A DNA stretch of 64,000 nucleotides, from contig NZ_MJLT01000001.1 of assembly GCF_001766675.1 (NCBI RefSeq), positions 372,001 to 436,000 of the forward strand, in the 5' to 3' direction. Source of the DNA: Arthrobacter sp. SW1 (lineage in GTDB: Bacteria; Actinomycetota; Actinomycetes; Actinomycetales; Micrococcaceae). Shown here one piece after another: positions 44,745-54,415 of the stretch. The position numbers were made by a program, and so were the translations under genes. The stretch's first letter is position 1. Each line of letters starts with the position of its first letter. The notes under the pieces are model-generated. The model did not search any database and had not been told where the DNA came from. It was given only the letters and a program-made list of their open reading frames with translations.

Positions 44745-45983
44745 TTACGAAGCGCGCATTTCGACGGCGAGCTGTGCTGCGAGTCCGCCTTCCGGCGAGA
44801 CGACGACGTCGTCAAGGTCCAGCCAGCGGGCCATCAGCCGAAGTTCCGCAGCGAGTTCGCTTGCGGTGTCGTTGGGCGCATCTGCCTCCGCATGGGCAGA
44901 CTTCACCAGCAGGAGCCTTCCGGCCCGATCCGCTTTGAGGTCCACCCGGGCGGCGATGCTGTCCCGCAGCAGGAAAGGAAGGACGTAGTAGCCGTATTTC
45001 CGCTTGGGTGCCGGGGTGTAGATTTCGATCCGGTAATGGAAGCCGAAGAGTTCATGCAGCCTTCGGCGTTCGAAAACCAGGGAATCGAAGGGACTCAGGA
45101 GCGCGCGGCCGGAGGCTTTCCGGGGCATGCGCGCTTCCACATGGCGGTACAGTTCACGATCCCAGCCACGCACTGTCACCTTCTCCAGGCGGCCCTGCCT
45201 GACGAGCTCGCCGACGGCGAGGGCAGCAGCCTTCACCGGGGTCCGGAAGTAGTCTGCAAAGCAGCGTGCCGTCCCGATCCCGTGGGCCTGCGCCGCGGCA
45301 TCGATCAGGCGGACGACGGCGGCGGCCCGCGCGTCGCCGTCGCCGTTAGCAGAGCGGTGGTCGGCATCCGGCGCCTGTACCGCAGCTGGAAGGACCCGTG
45401 ATGTCAGGGTGTAGCGGCGCTCGAACTGCTCCGTCCGCGAAGCCGAGCTGACCAGGCCTTCTTCGAAAAGATGCTCAAGCACCTGCTTGACGAGGTTCCA
45501 GTTCCAGCCCCATTGCTCGGTGCGGCGTTCTTCCCGGTGCCTCAGGCGGGCCGTGAGCTGTGCCGCCGTCATCGGCCGTCCCGCCGCGAGGGTGTCCAGG
45601 ATCCGCACGGCCATGTCTTCCCGCACAGTCCTGTCCAGGTGGCCCGCCCCGACCCAGCCGCGCCGTTGCCATAGAAGGAGGTCCGCGAAATGCTCGGGCC
45701 TGATGAAGCTGGCCTCGTGGGCCCAGTACTCCATCATCCGGCGGGGACTGCGCCCGGAAAGCGAGTCGAGCAGTGAACGGTCGTAGCCGCCCAGCCGCGA
45801 GAAGAACGGCAGGTAATGGCTGCGCGATAACACGTTTACCGAGTCGATCTGCACCAGCTGCAGGCGGGCAAAGGTCCGGCCCACCGCCCGTGATGTTACG
45901 GGACCGGTGGGCCGGACCTTGTCCAGACCCTGGGCTGCCAATGCGATCCGCCGTGCCTGCTTGAGGCTCAGCGAAGCGGCCAT
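44745..45983 (-). CDS. YcaQ/AlkX-like DNA glycosylase (winged-helix HTH_42 family)
   Basis: The 412-residue protein matches the winged-helix family that includes YcaQ of E. coli and AlkZ of Streptomyces, which unhook DNA interstrand crosslinks. The catalytic QxD motif is visible as Gln45-Ile-Asp47 in LVQIDSVNVLSRSHYLPFFSR. WAHEASF and the C-terminal YYVLPFLL block are also characteristic. AAAGGA lies 5 nt before the ATG. It lies between hpf and secA with gaps of 32 and 114 bp. Repair activity is inferred from the motif. Confidence 0.87.
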   Translation of the reverse strand: MAASLSLKQARRIALAAQGLDKVRPTGPVTSRAVGRTFARLQLVQIDSVNVLSRSHYLPFFSRLGGYDRSLLDSLSGRSPRRMMEYWAHEASFIRPEHFADLLLWQRRGWVGAGHLDRTVREDMAVRILDTLAAGRPMTAAQLTARLRHREERRTEQWGWNWNLVKQVLEHLFEEGLVSSASRTEQFERRYTLTSRVLPAAVQAPDADHRSANGDGDARAAAVVRLIDAAAQAHGIGTARCFADYFRTPVKAAALAVGELVRQGRLEKVTVRGWDRELYRHVEARMPRKASGRALLSPFDSLVFERRRLHELFGFHYRIEIYTPAPKRKYGYYVLPFLLRDSIAARVDLKADRAGRLLLVKSAHAEADAPNDTASELAAELRLMARWLDLDDVVVSPEGGLAAQLAVEMRAS

Positions 45984-46015
45984 GCCAGTCCTTTCGTCAG
46001 GGGAAGCTGACCACG

Positions 46016-46735
46016 CTAGGCGGTGGCTGCCTGGTCATCGGAGCGGTAGGCGTGGATTTTCTCCTCCACCGCTTCGTTGCCGGGTTCGCAGTTCGAGTCC
46101 AGGGTGATCACACCGTAGGTCCAACCGCGACGGCGGTAGACCACGGACGGGGTATTGGTTTCCTTATCCACGAAGAGGTAGAAGTTGTGCCCGACAAGCT
46201 CCATGTTGTCCACGGCGTCGTCGATGGTCAGCGACGCCGCCGGGAAGACTTTCCGGCGGATCAGCACGGGAGAATCGCCGGCCGGGATGTCGTTGTCGAT
46301 TTCGTATGGTGAGGCTTCCGCAGCCGCCGGTTCCTGGTGGTTGCTTGCGGATGCATAGATGGGTTCGCTGGTGCTGACAGGTTCGAGGCTTGCCGTTGCT
46401 TCACGCACCGCCTTTGGTGTGTGGCGCCCGTGGTGAACCTTCTTCCTGTCCTTCGCCCTGCGCAGCCGCTCCAGGAGCTTGCCGTACGCGAGGTCGAAGG
46501 CTGCGAACTTGTCAGCGGCACTGGCTTCGGCCCGGATGACCGGACCCCGCCCCATGACTGTCACTTCCACGGTGAGCTGCCCGGGATTCTGGCGCGGGTT
46601 GCTTTCCTTGGAAACCTTGGCGTCCACCCTTTGGATCTTGTCCCCGAGCGATTCGATCTTGGAAATCTTTTCGCCCGCGTACTCGCGGAAGCGATCCGAG
46701 ACGGTCAGGTTGCGGCCGCTGATCATGAACTCCAT
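46016..46735 (-). CDS. hpf: long-form ribosome hibernation promoting factor
   Basis: The 239-residue protein has an N-terminal S30AE domain (MEFMISGRNLTVSDRFREYA, later FAAFDLAYGKLLERLRRAKDRKK), a charged linker, and the C-terminal dimerisation domain (VRRKVFPAASLTIDDAVDNM, VGHNFYLFVDKETNTPSVVYRRRG). Long HPF pairs two 70S ribosomes into inactive 100S particles in stationary phase. GGAGG lies 5 nt before the ATG. It is separated by 146 bp from comF, and that gap shows no clear promoter. Confidence 0.95.
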   Translation of the reverse strand: MEFMISGRNLTVSDRFREYAGEKISKIESLGDKIQRVDAKVSKESNPRQNPGQLTVEVTVMGRGPVIRAEASAADKFAAFDLAYGKLLERLRRAKDRKKVHHGRHTPKAVREATASLEPVSTSEPIYASASNHQEPAAAEASPYEIDNDIPAGDSPVLIRRKVFPAASLTIDDAVDNMELVGHNFYLFVDKETNTPSVVYRRRGWTYGVITLDSNCEPGNEAVEEKIHAYRSDDQAATA

Positions 46736-46881
46736 GGTGCCCTCCAAATAACTCAGGTGACACGACAACGGCACTGATGGGGGCTTTCTGACGGACAGTC
46801 GAGCCCCTTTCCGAGCCGCTATCGACAGGTACATCTGTTCTTGGTACCCATCTCCGACGTTAGTTCATCGTTACCGCTAAT

Positions 46882-47727
46882 TCACCCCTTCGGAGCTTTA
46901 AATTTGATTTGAGTCGCGGGAACGCGAAGTGTTTCATTCACACCGGCTTCAGGCCCTCCGGGAGGGCGCGTCGCAGCGAGGACAACGGCGCCGCGGACCA
47001 AGCCACCGGCTGCTTCAACGGCCCTGGCGGCCTCGGCGATGGTGGCCCCCGTGGTCAGGACGTCGTCGACAATGATGCAGGCCTTGCCGCGGATCACCTG
47101 GCCGCGGCCGGCCCGCACGTGCATCGAGCCCCGGACCCTGCGGGCACGTGCACCCCGGTCCAGGCCCTTCTGGCCCGCGGCCCTGGAGGAACCCTGGCGA
47201 AAGGCCTCCCATTCCACCGGACTCCACCGGAAAACGGACGCGGGAACAGCTGCCCGTTTGCGCAGCACGTCGCACAGAATGTGCGGGCCGGTACTCCGCG
47301 TCCGTCCCGCCTCCCGTTTCAGGGCGCGGCGCAGCAGCATGAGGACCGGCGTGAATCCGCGACGGCGGTACGCGGCGGCCGTCCCCGGGACAGGAACCAG
47401 GCAAACAACGCGTTGGTCCCCCGCAGCGGCGGAAATGCCCCGGGCCAGCATGGCGCCAAGCTGCATGGCGAGGCGGCGCTGCCCCAGCTTCTTGAAGGAG
47501 AGCAGCGATTGCGCAAGTTCTTCGCGGTAATGCCCGACGGCAACGACCGGCACCAGGACTGCTCCGTCCACCGTGAGAAGGGCCGGCGCCCTGGCTTCGG
47601 CCCGAAACGGCCTGGCACACAGGACGCGGATCCGGCGCGCACAGGCTCCGCACAGCTCCGTGTCCTCCCGTCCGCAGCAGACGCATTCCACGGGTGACAG
47701 CAGGGCGAGCAGCTCATTCCAGGCCAT
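46882..47727 (-). CDS. comF: ComF-family phosphoribosyltransferase-like protein
   Basis: The 281-residue protein has an N-terminal zinc-finger-like segment (VECVCCGREDTELCGACARRI), a central region with LLSFKKLGQRRLAMQLG, and the PRPP-binding motif IIVDDVLTTGATI near the C-terminus. ComF proteins are linked to DNA uptake in competent bacteria, but their role in actinobacteria is unclear. The start is uncertain: no good ribosome-binding site precedes the chosen ATG, and the frame is open for 150 bp more. The 237-bp gap to lpqB holds a DnaA-box-like site. Confidence 0.83.
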   Translation of the reverse strand: MAWNELLALLSPVECVCCGREDTELCGACARRIRVLCARPFRAEARAPALLTVDGAVLVPVVAVGHYREELAQSLLSFKKLGQRRLAMQLGAMLARGISAAAGDQRVVCLVPVPGTAAAYRRRGFTPVLMLLRRALKREAGRTRSTGPHILCDVLRKRAAVPASVFRWSPVEWEAFRQGSSRAAGQKGLDRGARARRVRGSMHVRAGRGQVIRGKACIIVDDVLTTGATIAEAARAVEAAGGLVRGAVVLAATRPPGGPEAGVNETLRVPATQIKFKAPKG

Positions 47728-47942
47728 GGCCGCTGAGTCGAGGAACCGCGACAGCGGGCGGCGGTAGCCGCCGCGGTGACGGCCGCCTGGCCCAGGCACC
47801 ACGCCAAGGTCCGGGTCCCGCGCACGCCGGCTGCCGGCGTCGTGCTTCACGGGAAGCTCCGCAGCGGCGGGGCACAAGGAAATAGGTCCATGGCCCAGCC
47901 TCCGATGGCGGGCCGCCGCCGCGCCAGCGGGAAACCGGCCTA

Positions 47943-47951
47943 TGTGGATAA
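47943..47951 (+). other. isolated DnaA-box-like 9-mer
   Basis: TGTGGATAA lies in the gap between the lpqB stop and the comF start, in the same orientation as the copies at 3558 and 39464. No other feature is clear in this gap. Confidence 0.35.
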
Positions 47952-47964
47952 CACGGGCGGATCC

Positions 47965-49671
47965 CTAGCCGGGGAAGGCAGGATCCACAGGTCCCTTGAG
48001 CTGCAGTTCCCAGCCATTGCCCACGCGTTGGAAGACACCGGCGGCGGACTGGCCGTAAATATCGTCCTGGCCATTACCCGCGCTCAAGCCGGTCAGGCCC
48101 GGCCATGCCGGAAGCTGCTGCGGCTGGCCGGTGGACAAGGACACAAGCTCAGGCACGACGTTCCCCGTGGCGGAAGCTTTCATCACCACCACGGTGGTGG
48201 AATTCACCCATACCCCATGGTCCACACCGTTGGCTGCCTCAAGGGCAATGGGCGCCGTGAGGTCCTTGGGTGTCCCGTTTGCGTCGCGGACGATGCCGGT
48301 CACGTGGACCGAGGTCCGGCCGCGCAGTTCCGAAATGACCAGTGCGCGGGTGCCCTCACGGGAGATCCTGAATTCCTTGACCGCACGGCCGGCCAGCCAA
48401 CGCGGAGCGAAGGCAACCGAGGTGGGAGGCTTGGTCGCCGATGGTTTGAAGGCCACAACCTGGGTGGCTCCGTTGGCATCGGGTCCCGCGGTCCATACCC
48501 AGTCCTGCGGACTGAAGGAGGGGCGGGTCAACGTGCTCCGGGTGGTCAATGGACGCGGATCCTCGCCCGGAAGCATCGAGTACAGGGTGGTTCCCGAGCC
48601 GTTGAGGAAAGCCACCGCCTTGGAGACCGGTGATTCCGCAGGGGCCTTCGGCCCGAGCCCCGCCACCGCTTCCATGTCCGGCAAGGGCGACACGCGGTTG
48701 TTTTCGTAGCGTGCCAGTTCCCCGTTGCTGACAGCGATCTGGCGCGAAGGAATGCTCTTCTCAAGGACCGGTGGAAGGACAGCTCCCGTGTCCTCCACGC
48801 GCACGAGGTCCTGGTCCGCGCGCAATTGCACACTGATCACATCCGGCTGGGTCCTGAAGGTCAGCAGGAGCTGGTTCTGCATGCGCTGCCGGTCTTCGGC
48901 GGACGCCTCCACCAGTTCCTTCGCGGACAGGTCCACCTGGGCGGCGCCGGACACCACAGGCACGGATTCGCGCACCAACCGGATCCCGGAGGGGAAAGCG
49001 CTGACGACGGCGCCGCGCAGGTATGGTGCCGGACCGGCAAGCAAGGCGCTGGTCATCGCCTTGACTGTCTTCTTCTTGATGAACCAGCGGAAATCCGGAA
49101 CAGCATAGTTGAAGCTTGGATCGTAGAAATAGATGGGATAGGCGCCGTAAATCACCCGGAAGGTCTGTTCCGGAATGGCCGTGCCGTCCGGCACACCGGA
49201 AATGCGCCATTCGCCCTCCACCTTTTCAACGGTGACGGGAATGCTCTCCCGCGTGCCCTCCGGGTAGTGGGTGGCGATGCCATCGGCATCCACAGCGTAG
49301 GCGAGGTCGAGTTCGTACTTGAATTCGTTCTCGACGGCGGTGCGGACCACTTCCGCTTTGCGGAACACGAGGGTCCGCTTGTCCGACTTCCAGCGGACGG
49401 ACAAGGACTGTGTGAGGTACTGCCGGGCCACCGCGTAGTCATCGGCGTATCCGCTGCCGGCGCCATAGAAGTCCTCGATCACCGTTTCCGGGCCGGCTCC
49501 TGGCTGCGGCGGTGGCGGGAAGAAGTCCGGAACGTTGAGGTTGCCGGCGCTTTCCTCTTCGCTCTTGCCCACTGGGCCGGAACGCGGAATCTGGGCGCAT
49601 GAGCTCAGCACGAGCGCCACGCAGGACAGGAGCGCGAGCAGCAGCAAGGGAACGCGACGGAGCTTACGCAC
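47965..49671 (-). CDS. lpqB: LpqB lipoprotein, accessory to the MtrAB system
   Basis: The 568-residue lipoprotein has a signal with the lipobox LSSC, followed by the LpqB pattern QIPRSGPVG, a GerMN-like domain (about 190-310; [28 protein letters not shown] is partly cited here) and a C-terminal beta-propeller-like region. In mycobacteria LpqB interacts with the MtrB sensor domain. The GTG start overlaps the mtrB stop by 8 bp, giving [15 protein letters not shown]; longer readings lie inside mtrB. Confidence 0.94.
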   Translation of the reverse strand: MRKLRRVPLLLLALLSCVALVLSSCAQIPRSGPVGKSEEESAGNLNVPDFFPPPPQPGAGPETVIEDFYGAGSGYADDYAVARQYLTQSLSVRWKSDKRTLVFRKAEVVRTAVENEFKYELDLAYAVDADGIATHYPEGTRESIPVTVEKVEGEWRISGVPDGTAIPEQTFRVIYGAYPIYFYDPSFNYAVPDFRWFIKKKTVKAMTSALLAGPAPYLRGAVVSAFPSGIRLVRESVPVVSGAAQVDLSAKELVEASAEDRQRMQNQLLLTFRTQPDVISVQLRADQDLVRVEDTGAVLPPVLEKSIPSRQIAVSNGELARYENNRVSPLPDMEAVAGLGPKAPAESPVSKAVAFLNGSGTTLYSMLPGEDPRPLTTRSTLTRPSFSPQDWVWTAGPDANGATQVVAFKPSATKPPTSVAFAPRWLAGRAVKEFRISREGTRALVISELRGRTSVHVTGIVRDANGTPKDLTAPIALEAANGVDHGVWVNSTTVVVMKASATGNVVPELVSLSTGQPQQLPAWPGLTGLSAGNGQDDIYGQSAAGVFQRVGNGWELQLKGPVDPAFPG

Positions 49672-51664
49672 GACCGGCCTCCCCCGCCTCGCGGGCGTCC
49701 GGGCCTTCGCTTGCGTCCGACTCCGGCGAGCCGGCCGCGGTGGAGGCGCCGCCGTCGTCCGCTGGGCTTTCCTGTGGATCGACAAGCAGCACGTGACGGT
49801 CCGCAGCGGTACCCGGCAGGCGCAGGTCATGGGGCTCAAGGTGCAGCGGCGACTTCACGATGGTTCCGCCCTTCTTCAGCGGCAGGGTCAGCCGGAAATT
49901 GGACCCCGCGCCCTTCTGGCCCCAAGCTTGGAGCCAGCCGTTGTGCAGCTTGGTGTCCTCGGCGGCGATGGACAGACCGAGGCCGCTGCCGCCGGTGGTG
50001 CGGGCACGGGCGGGGTCGGCACGCCAGAAGCGGTCGAAGACGCGGGCCGCTTCCGCAGGGGTCATGCCGATTCCATGGTCGCGGACCGTTACGGCCACCG
50101 CCTCGTGGTTCGCCGCCACGCTGATGTGCACCGGCTTGCCCTCACCGTGTTCCACGGCATTCAAGACCAGGTTCCGCAGGATGCGGTCGATCCTGCGGGA
50201 GTCCATCTCCACGATGATGCTTTTGTTCCGGGAGGTCAGCCGCAGCTCGGAGCCGTACTCTTCCGCGACCGGAGCGGCGCCTTCGATGACCTGGCCGATC
50301 ACCTGGAAGATGTCCTGCGGTTCGGCCTCGAGCACGGCCGCTCCGGCGTCGAAGCGCGAGATTTCCAGCAGGTCCGATAGCAGGGACTGGAAGCGTTCCA
50401 CCTGGTTGTAGAGAAGCTCGGCAGAGCGCCGGTTGATGGGATCGAAGTTCTCCCTCGCATCGAACAGGACCTCCGCGGCCATCCGCACGGTGGTCAGGGG
50501 CGTCCGGAGTTCATGCGAGACGTCGGAAACAAAGCGCTGTTGCATCTGCGACAGGGTGGCCAGCTGAGTGATCTGTTCCTGGAGGCTTGCCGCCATGTGG
50601 TTGAAGGAGGCACCGAGGCGCGCCACCTCGTCCTCGCCCTTGACCACCATGCGTTCCTGCAGCTGCCCTGCGGCGAGCTTTTCGGAGACGACGGCGGCGT
50701 GGCTCACGGGGCTCACGACGTTCCGGGTGACATACCAGGCGATGCCGCCGATCATGATGATCAGCGCCGCACCGCCGGCCCACAGGACGTTTTGGATCTG
50801 GTCCAGGGTCTGCTGGGCGTTTTCGAGGTCGTAGAGAAGGTAAAGCTCGTAGACCGTTCCGTTGAAGGTGACTTTGTTCCCGACGGCGATGCCCGGGTGG
50901 TCCTGGTTGCCCACCGGGAATTCGGTGGAAGCCCAGTACTGTTCCTTGCCGGATTCCTGCACGGCCTTGCGCAGTTCCGACGGGATGACCCGGACGGTGA
51001 GCTGGTCCGAAGCCCGGGACTCCACCCAGCGGTTGCGGGGCTTGTTTTGCTCCGGAAGGGCTTCGAAGACGTAGCGGCGCTGGATGACGGAGCCATTGCC
51101 TTCGACGGCGTTGAGGGTGTCATAGACCAGGGTGATCACGCTGGATTGATCGTTGACCTGGGCGCCGTCGAAGGTGTCCTGCACCTGCTTGACGTAGTAC
51201 CGGCTTTCGGATTCAGCCTGGGTCAGCCGTTCCTGGAAGAGGTTGTTCGCGATCTGGTTGGACAGGTAGGCCCCGACGACGGCGAAGGACACCACGGACA
51301 GCACGATGGTCATCATGACCGTGCGGAATTCCAGGGAACGCCGCCATCGGCGCAGCAATGACTTCCAGAGGTAACGCAGTCCCGGCCGGAGATGCCGCAG
51401 CGCCGTGACAACCAGTCGCCAGACCCGCAGGCCGAGGATCAGGGCGCGCCTGGTCCAGATGCGGCCCAGCAACATGAGCCGCCGGGCATCCGTCATGCGG
51501 GTACCGCCCTGCTTGTGGCTGCCGGGACTTTGCATGTGGCTGCCGGGAGCGTGCCCAGGTTCCGAAGGGTCGCTTCGCTCTTCCGGCGGCGCATCCGACG
51601 ATGTGGCTCCGGAACCGGCCTTGCCGGAAGGTGACTCAGGATCCCGCTTTGTAACCGACACCAC
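49664..51664 (-). CDS. mtrB: MtrB sensor histidine kinase
   Basis: The 666-residue membrane kinase has a helix at about 115-140, a large external sensor domain, a second helix ([20 protein letters not shown]), HAMP, the phosphoacceptor [16 protein letters not shown], and an HATPase domain ([29 protein letters not shown]). It phosphorylates MtrA and controls cell-wall and division genes. The start is uncertain: the GTG used overlaps mtrA by 29 bp without a clear ribosome site, and an ATG at 51496 with AGGGCGG upstream would remove a disordered Ser/Gly/Pro-rich lead of 56 residues. Confidence 0.94.
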   Translation of the reverse strand: MVSVTKRDPESPSGKAGSGATSSDAPPEERSDPSEPGHAPGSHMQSPGSHKQGGTRMTDARRLMLLGRIWTRRALILGLRVWRLVVTALRHLRPGLRYLWKSLLRRWRRSLEFRTVMMTIVLSVVSFAVVGAYLSNQIANNLFQERLTQAESESRYYVKQVQDTFDGAQVNDQSSVITLVYDTLNAVEGNGSVIQRRYVFEALPEQNKPRNRWVESRASDQLTVRVIPSELRKAVQESGKEQYWASTEFPVGNQDHPGIAVGNKVTFNGTVYELYLLYDLENAQQTLDQIQNVLWAGGAALIIMIGGIAWYVTRNVVSPVSHAAVVSEKLAAGQLQERMVVKGEDEVARLGASFNHMAASLQEQITQLATLSQMQQRFVSDVSHELRTPLTTVRMAAEVLFDARENFDPINRRSAELLYNQVERFQSLLSDLLEISRFDAGAAVLEAEPQDIFQVIGQVIEGAAPVAEEYGSELRLTSRNKSIIVEMDSRRIDRILRNLVLNAVEHGEGKPVHISVAANHEAVAVTVRDHGIGMTPAEAARVFDRFWRADPARARTTGGSGLGLSIAAEDTKLHNGWLQAWGQKGAGSNFRLTLPLKKGGTIVKSPLHLEPHDLRLPGTAADRHVLLVDPQESPADDGGASTAAGSPESDASEGPDAREAGEAGRA

Positions 51665-52310
51665 GGACCGTCAGGACAACTTCAGGCGCTTCGGGGTCGC
51701 GCTCGATCTTGGAGCGCAGACGCTGGACGTGGACATTGACGAGCCTGGTGTCCGCCGCATGCCGGTACCCCCAGACCTGTTCGAGGAGCAGTTCGCGGGT
51801 AAACACCTGCCACGGCTTGCGGGCCAAGGCAACGAGGAGGTCGAACTCGAGGGGCGTGAGCGAGATCCGCTCGCCGCCGCGGGTGACCATGTGCCCGGCG
51901 ACGTCGATCGTCACGTCGGCGATCCGGAGGGTCTCGGGCGCCTTCTGCTCGCCCGGACGCAGCCGGGCACGGACGCGCGCCACGAGCTCGGCAGGCTTGA
52001 AGGGCTTGGGCACGTAATCGTCGGCACCGGATTCGAGGCCGCGGACGACGTCGGAGGTGTCCGACTTGGCTGTCAGCATAACGATGGGGACGTCCGATTC
52101 GCCGCGGATCTGCCGGCAGACCTCGATGCCGTCCGAACCGGGGAGCATGAGGTCCAGCAGGACAAGGTCCGGCCGGGAGGAACGGAAAACGTCAAGCGCC
52201 TGACCCCCGTCTGCGCAAAATACCGGATCGAAGCCGTCGTTGCGGAGCACGATGCCGATCATTTCGGCCAGTGCTTCGTCGTCGTCAACTACCAGGATGC
52301 GTGCCTTCAT
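51636..52310 (-). CDS. mtrA: MtrA response regulator
   Basis: The 224-residue OmpR/PhoB-type regulator has a receiver domain with the acidic pocket DDDE, phosphoacceptor Asp53 in LVLLDLMLPG and Lys102 in VPKPFKP, and a winged-helix domain with LTPLEFDLLVALA, VWGYRHAADTRLVNVHVQRLRSKI (partly cited). The length matches MtrA in other actinobacteria. GGGGG lies about 11 nt before the ATG; an in-frame ATG six codons earlier is less likely. It is divergent from the operon that starts at 52470. Confidence 0.96.
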   Translation of the reverse strand: MKARILVVDDDEALAEMIGIVLRNDGFDPVFCADGGQALDVFRSSRPDLVLLDLMLPGSDGIEVCRQIRGESDVPIVMLTAKSDTSDVVRGLESGADDYVPKPFKPAELVARVRARLRPGEQKAPETLRIADVTIDVAGHMVTRGGERISLTPLEFDLLVALARKPWQVFTRELLLEQVWGYRHAADTRLVNVHVQRLRSKIERDPEAPEVVLTVRGVGYKAGS

Positions 52311-52469
52311 AGTTATATATTCCCCCATCGAATGGCCATTGTCCCGTTGACGACGGATCACGGCATGGCGCCGCTGCGTTCATGCCCGGCGCACCCGCCG
52401 TGGCGCGGGCTATGAGCTGCGACGGCGGAACTATAGGCTGGGCGGACACGGTACTTTGGGGAGGCAAAC

Positions 52470-53732
52470 GTGTCAGAAACAGGACCCGGAGCAGGCGAAC
52501 CGCCGCAGTGGGGTCAACCGCCCGCCGGCGGTCCGCCGTCGGGCCAACCGTACGGGAGCCAACCGCACTGGGGCCAGCAGCCACAGTGGGGGCAGCCTTA
52601 CGGAGGCCAGCCGCAGTGGGGCCAGCAAATGCCCGGCTGGCACGCCGCGCCGGGAAACCCTTACGGCCAGCCTCAATACATCGCCCCTCCCAAACCGGGA
52701 ATCGTCCCCTTGCGCCCCTTGCTGTTCGGCGAAATCCTGGACGGCGCCTTCCAGACCATCCGCAGGAACCCTGCGTCCATGCTCGGCTCCGCCCTGCTCG
52801 GCCAATGCATGGTGCTGCTTCTTTCCGCAACACTGGTGGCCGGCAGCATCGGCCTCTTCGTTGCCATGGACGACCTTGACAGCCGCCGCATGGACGACGA
52901 AGCGTTTTCCTCCCTCGCGGGGCCGATTCTCAGCCTGTTCGCAGGTGCGCTGGGCGTCACGCTGCTGGCCAGCTTCCTGCTTGCCATCCTGGGCGGCGTC
53001 ATGGCCGTGCCCGTCTCGCGCTCGGCGCTCAACCGGAAAACCGGTTTCAAACAGATGTGGGCGTTAGTACGCCACCGCCTGCTGGCACTCACCGGGCTGG
53101 CCGCTCTGCTGCTCCTGATCCAGGTGCTGCCCTTCGGACTCCTGGCTCTCCTGGCCGTGGCCATTATCACCGCAATGGGGCCCGCGGGGATCCTCATCGT
53201 GTTGCCCCTTGGACTGGGCGCCGCTGCCCTGACGCTGTGGCTCTACATCAAGCTGCTCGTCGCGCCTCCAGCCCTGGCCATCGAGGAACTGGGTGTGCTG
53301 GAATCCATGCGCCGCTCCTGGTCGCTGACCACTGCCAGTTGGTGGCGGACCTTCGGCATCGTGCTGGTGGCCTGGCTGATCGTCGGGGTGATCGGCCAGG
53401 TAGTCCAGTTCCCCCTCGGTATCGCCTCCGGTGGAATCAGCGCGGTGGTATCTCCCCATGCGTCACCTGAACAGGACATCACTACGTTCCTCGTGCTGAC
53501 CATCGTTTCCATGGTGGTCGCTGCGTTGATCGCAGCCGTGGGCTTCGCGTTCCAGACAGCGATCTCCGCCTTGCTCTATGTGGACATGCGGATGCGCCGG
53601 GACGGCCTGGACGTGGAACTCCTGCGGATGCTCGAGACAGGCAGCGATCCCGACGGCGTGCCCGGCCGCGGCCACTCCGCCCGGCCCGGTAACTGGCCGG
53701 GAAACTCCGCCAACGGATATCCGACGGCATGA
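52470..53732 (+). CDS. membrane protein with glycerophosphoryl diester phosphodiesterase membrane domain
   Basis: The 420-residue protein has a cytoplasmic N-terminal tail of about 75 residues rich in Gln, Gly, Pro and Trp (repeated QPQWGQ-type units), then the RPLLFGEILDGAFQTIRRNPASML motif (partly cited) of the GPDPase membrane-domain family and about six helices. The hydrolase domain itself is absent. GGGGAGG 5 nt before the GTG fixes the start. It is the first gene of an operon with DUF4129, DUF4350, moxR and DUF58 genes. Confidence 0.86.
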   Translation: MSETGPGAGEPPQWGQPPAGGPPSGQPYGSQPHWGQQPQWGQPYGGQPQWGQQMPGWHAAPGNPYGQPQYIAPPKPGIVPLRPLLFGEILDGAFQTIRRNPASMLGSALLGQCMVLLLSATLVAGSIGLFVAMDDLDSRRMDDEAFSSLAGPILSLFAGALGVTLLASFLLAILGGVMAVPVSRSALNRKTGFKQMWALVRHRLLALTGLAALLLLIQVLPFGLLALLAVAIITAMGPAGILIVLPLGLGAAALTLWLYIKLLVAPPALAIEELGVLESMRRSWSLTTASWWRTFGIVLVAWLIVGVIGQVVQFPLGIASGGISAVVSPHASPEQDITTFLVLTIVSMVVAALIAAVGFAFQTAISALLYVDMRMRRDGLDVELLRMLETGSDPDGVPGRGHSARPGNWPGNSANGYPTA

Positions 53733-54415
53733 CGGCGCTCTCCGCCATGGCCGCAGTCCTGGCCGCCGACGTCCCGGTCGACCCGGACCGGAACGAGGCC
53801 CGGCGCTGGGCGATCGAGGAACTGGCCAAACCGCAATATGCCGCAGCACAGCCAAACTGGCTCGAACAACTGCTCGACGACTTCCTGGAGTGGCTCGGCT
53901 CGCTCAACGGCGACATCCCCGGCCCTGCTCCGGACTGGACCTGGCCGCTGCTCGTTTCGCTCGCCGTCGTCCTGCTGATTGTGGCGGTCATCGTGGTCCG
54001 GCCGCGGCTGAACGCCGCCCGTAAGCAGGCCTCCGCGGCGGTTTTCGATGCGGAATCCAACGTCGACGCCGGTACCTTCCGCAAGCGGGCGGCCGCCGCG
54101 GCCGCGCGGGGTGACTGGAGCACCGCCGTCGTCGAACAATTCCGTGCCATAGTGCGCTCGGCGGAGGACCGCACGGTGCTCGACCCGCAGGCCGGCCGCA
54201 CCGCGGACGAAGCGGCCGCCCAACTTGCCCGTGCATTCAGCGGAAGCCAAGACCGCCTGGAAACGGCTGCGGCCTTGTTTGACGCCGTCAAGTACGGCCG
54301 CGCCGCCTCGGGCCCGGAGCAGTACGAAAGCCTCAAGAGCCTGGACGCGGAGCTGTCAACGCTCAAACCCGACTACCTCGGCGACCCCGGGCACAGGCTG
54401 GCGGTGCCGAAATGA
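53729..54415 (+). CDS. DUF4129 membrane protein
   Basis: The 228-residue protein has an external N-terminal segment (DRNEARRWAIEELAKPQYAA, FLEWLGSL), one membrane helix (about residues 72-90) and a cytoplasmic helical domain with FRKRAAAAAARGDWSTAVVEQFRAIVR and ending near LDAELSTL. This is DUF4129, usually found beside transglutaminase-like, DUF58 and MoxR genes. The ATG overlaps the previous stop as ATGA. Confidence 0.88.
   Translation: MTALSAMAAVLAADVPVDPDRNEARRWAIEELAKPQYAAAQPNWLEQLLDDFLEWLGSLNGDIPGPAPDWTWPLLVSLAVVLLIVAVIVVRPRLNAARKQASAAVFDAESNVDAGTFRKRAAAAAARGDWSTAVVEQFRAIVRSAEDRTVLDPQAGRTADEAAAQLARAFSGSQDRLETAAALFDAVKYGRAASGPEQYESLKSLDAELSTLKPDYLGDPGHRLAVPK

Noticed and set aside
52500..52680. 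Repeats coding for Gln/Gly/Trp/Pro units as a CRISPR-like or tandem DNA array
   Set aside because: They are irregular in length and lie inside the coding frame as a low-complexity protein tail.
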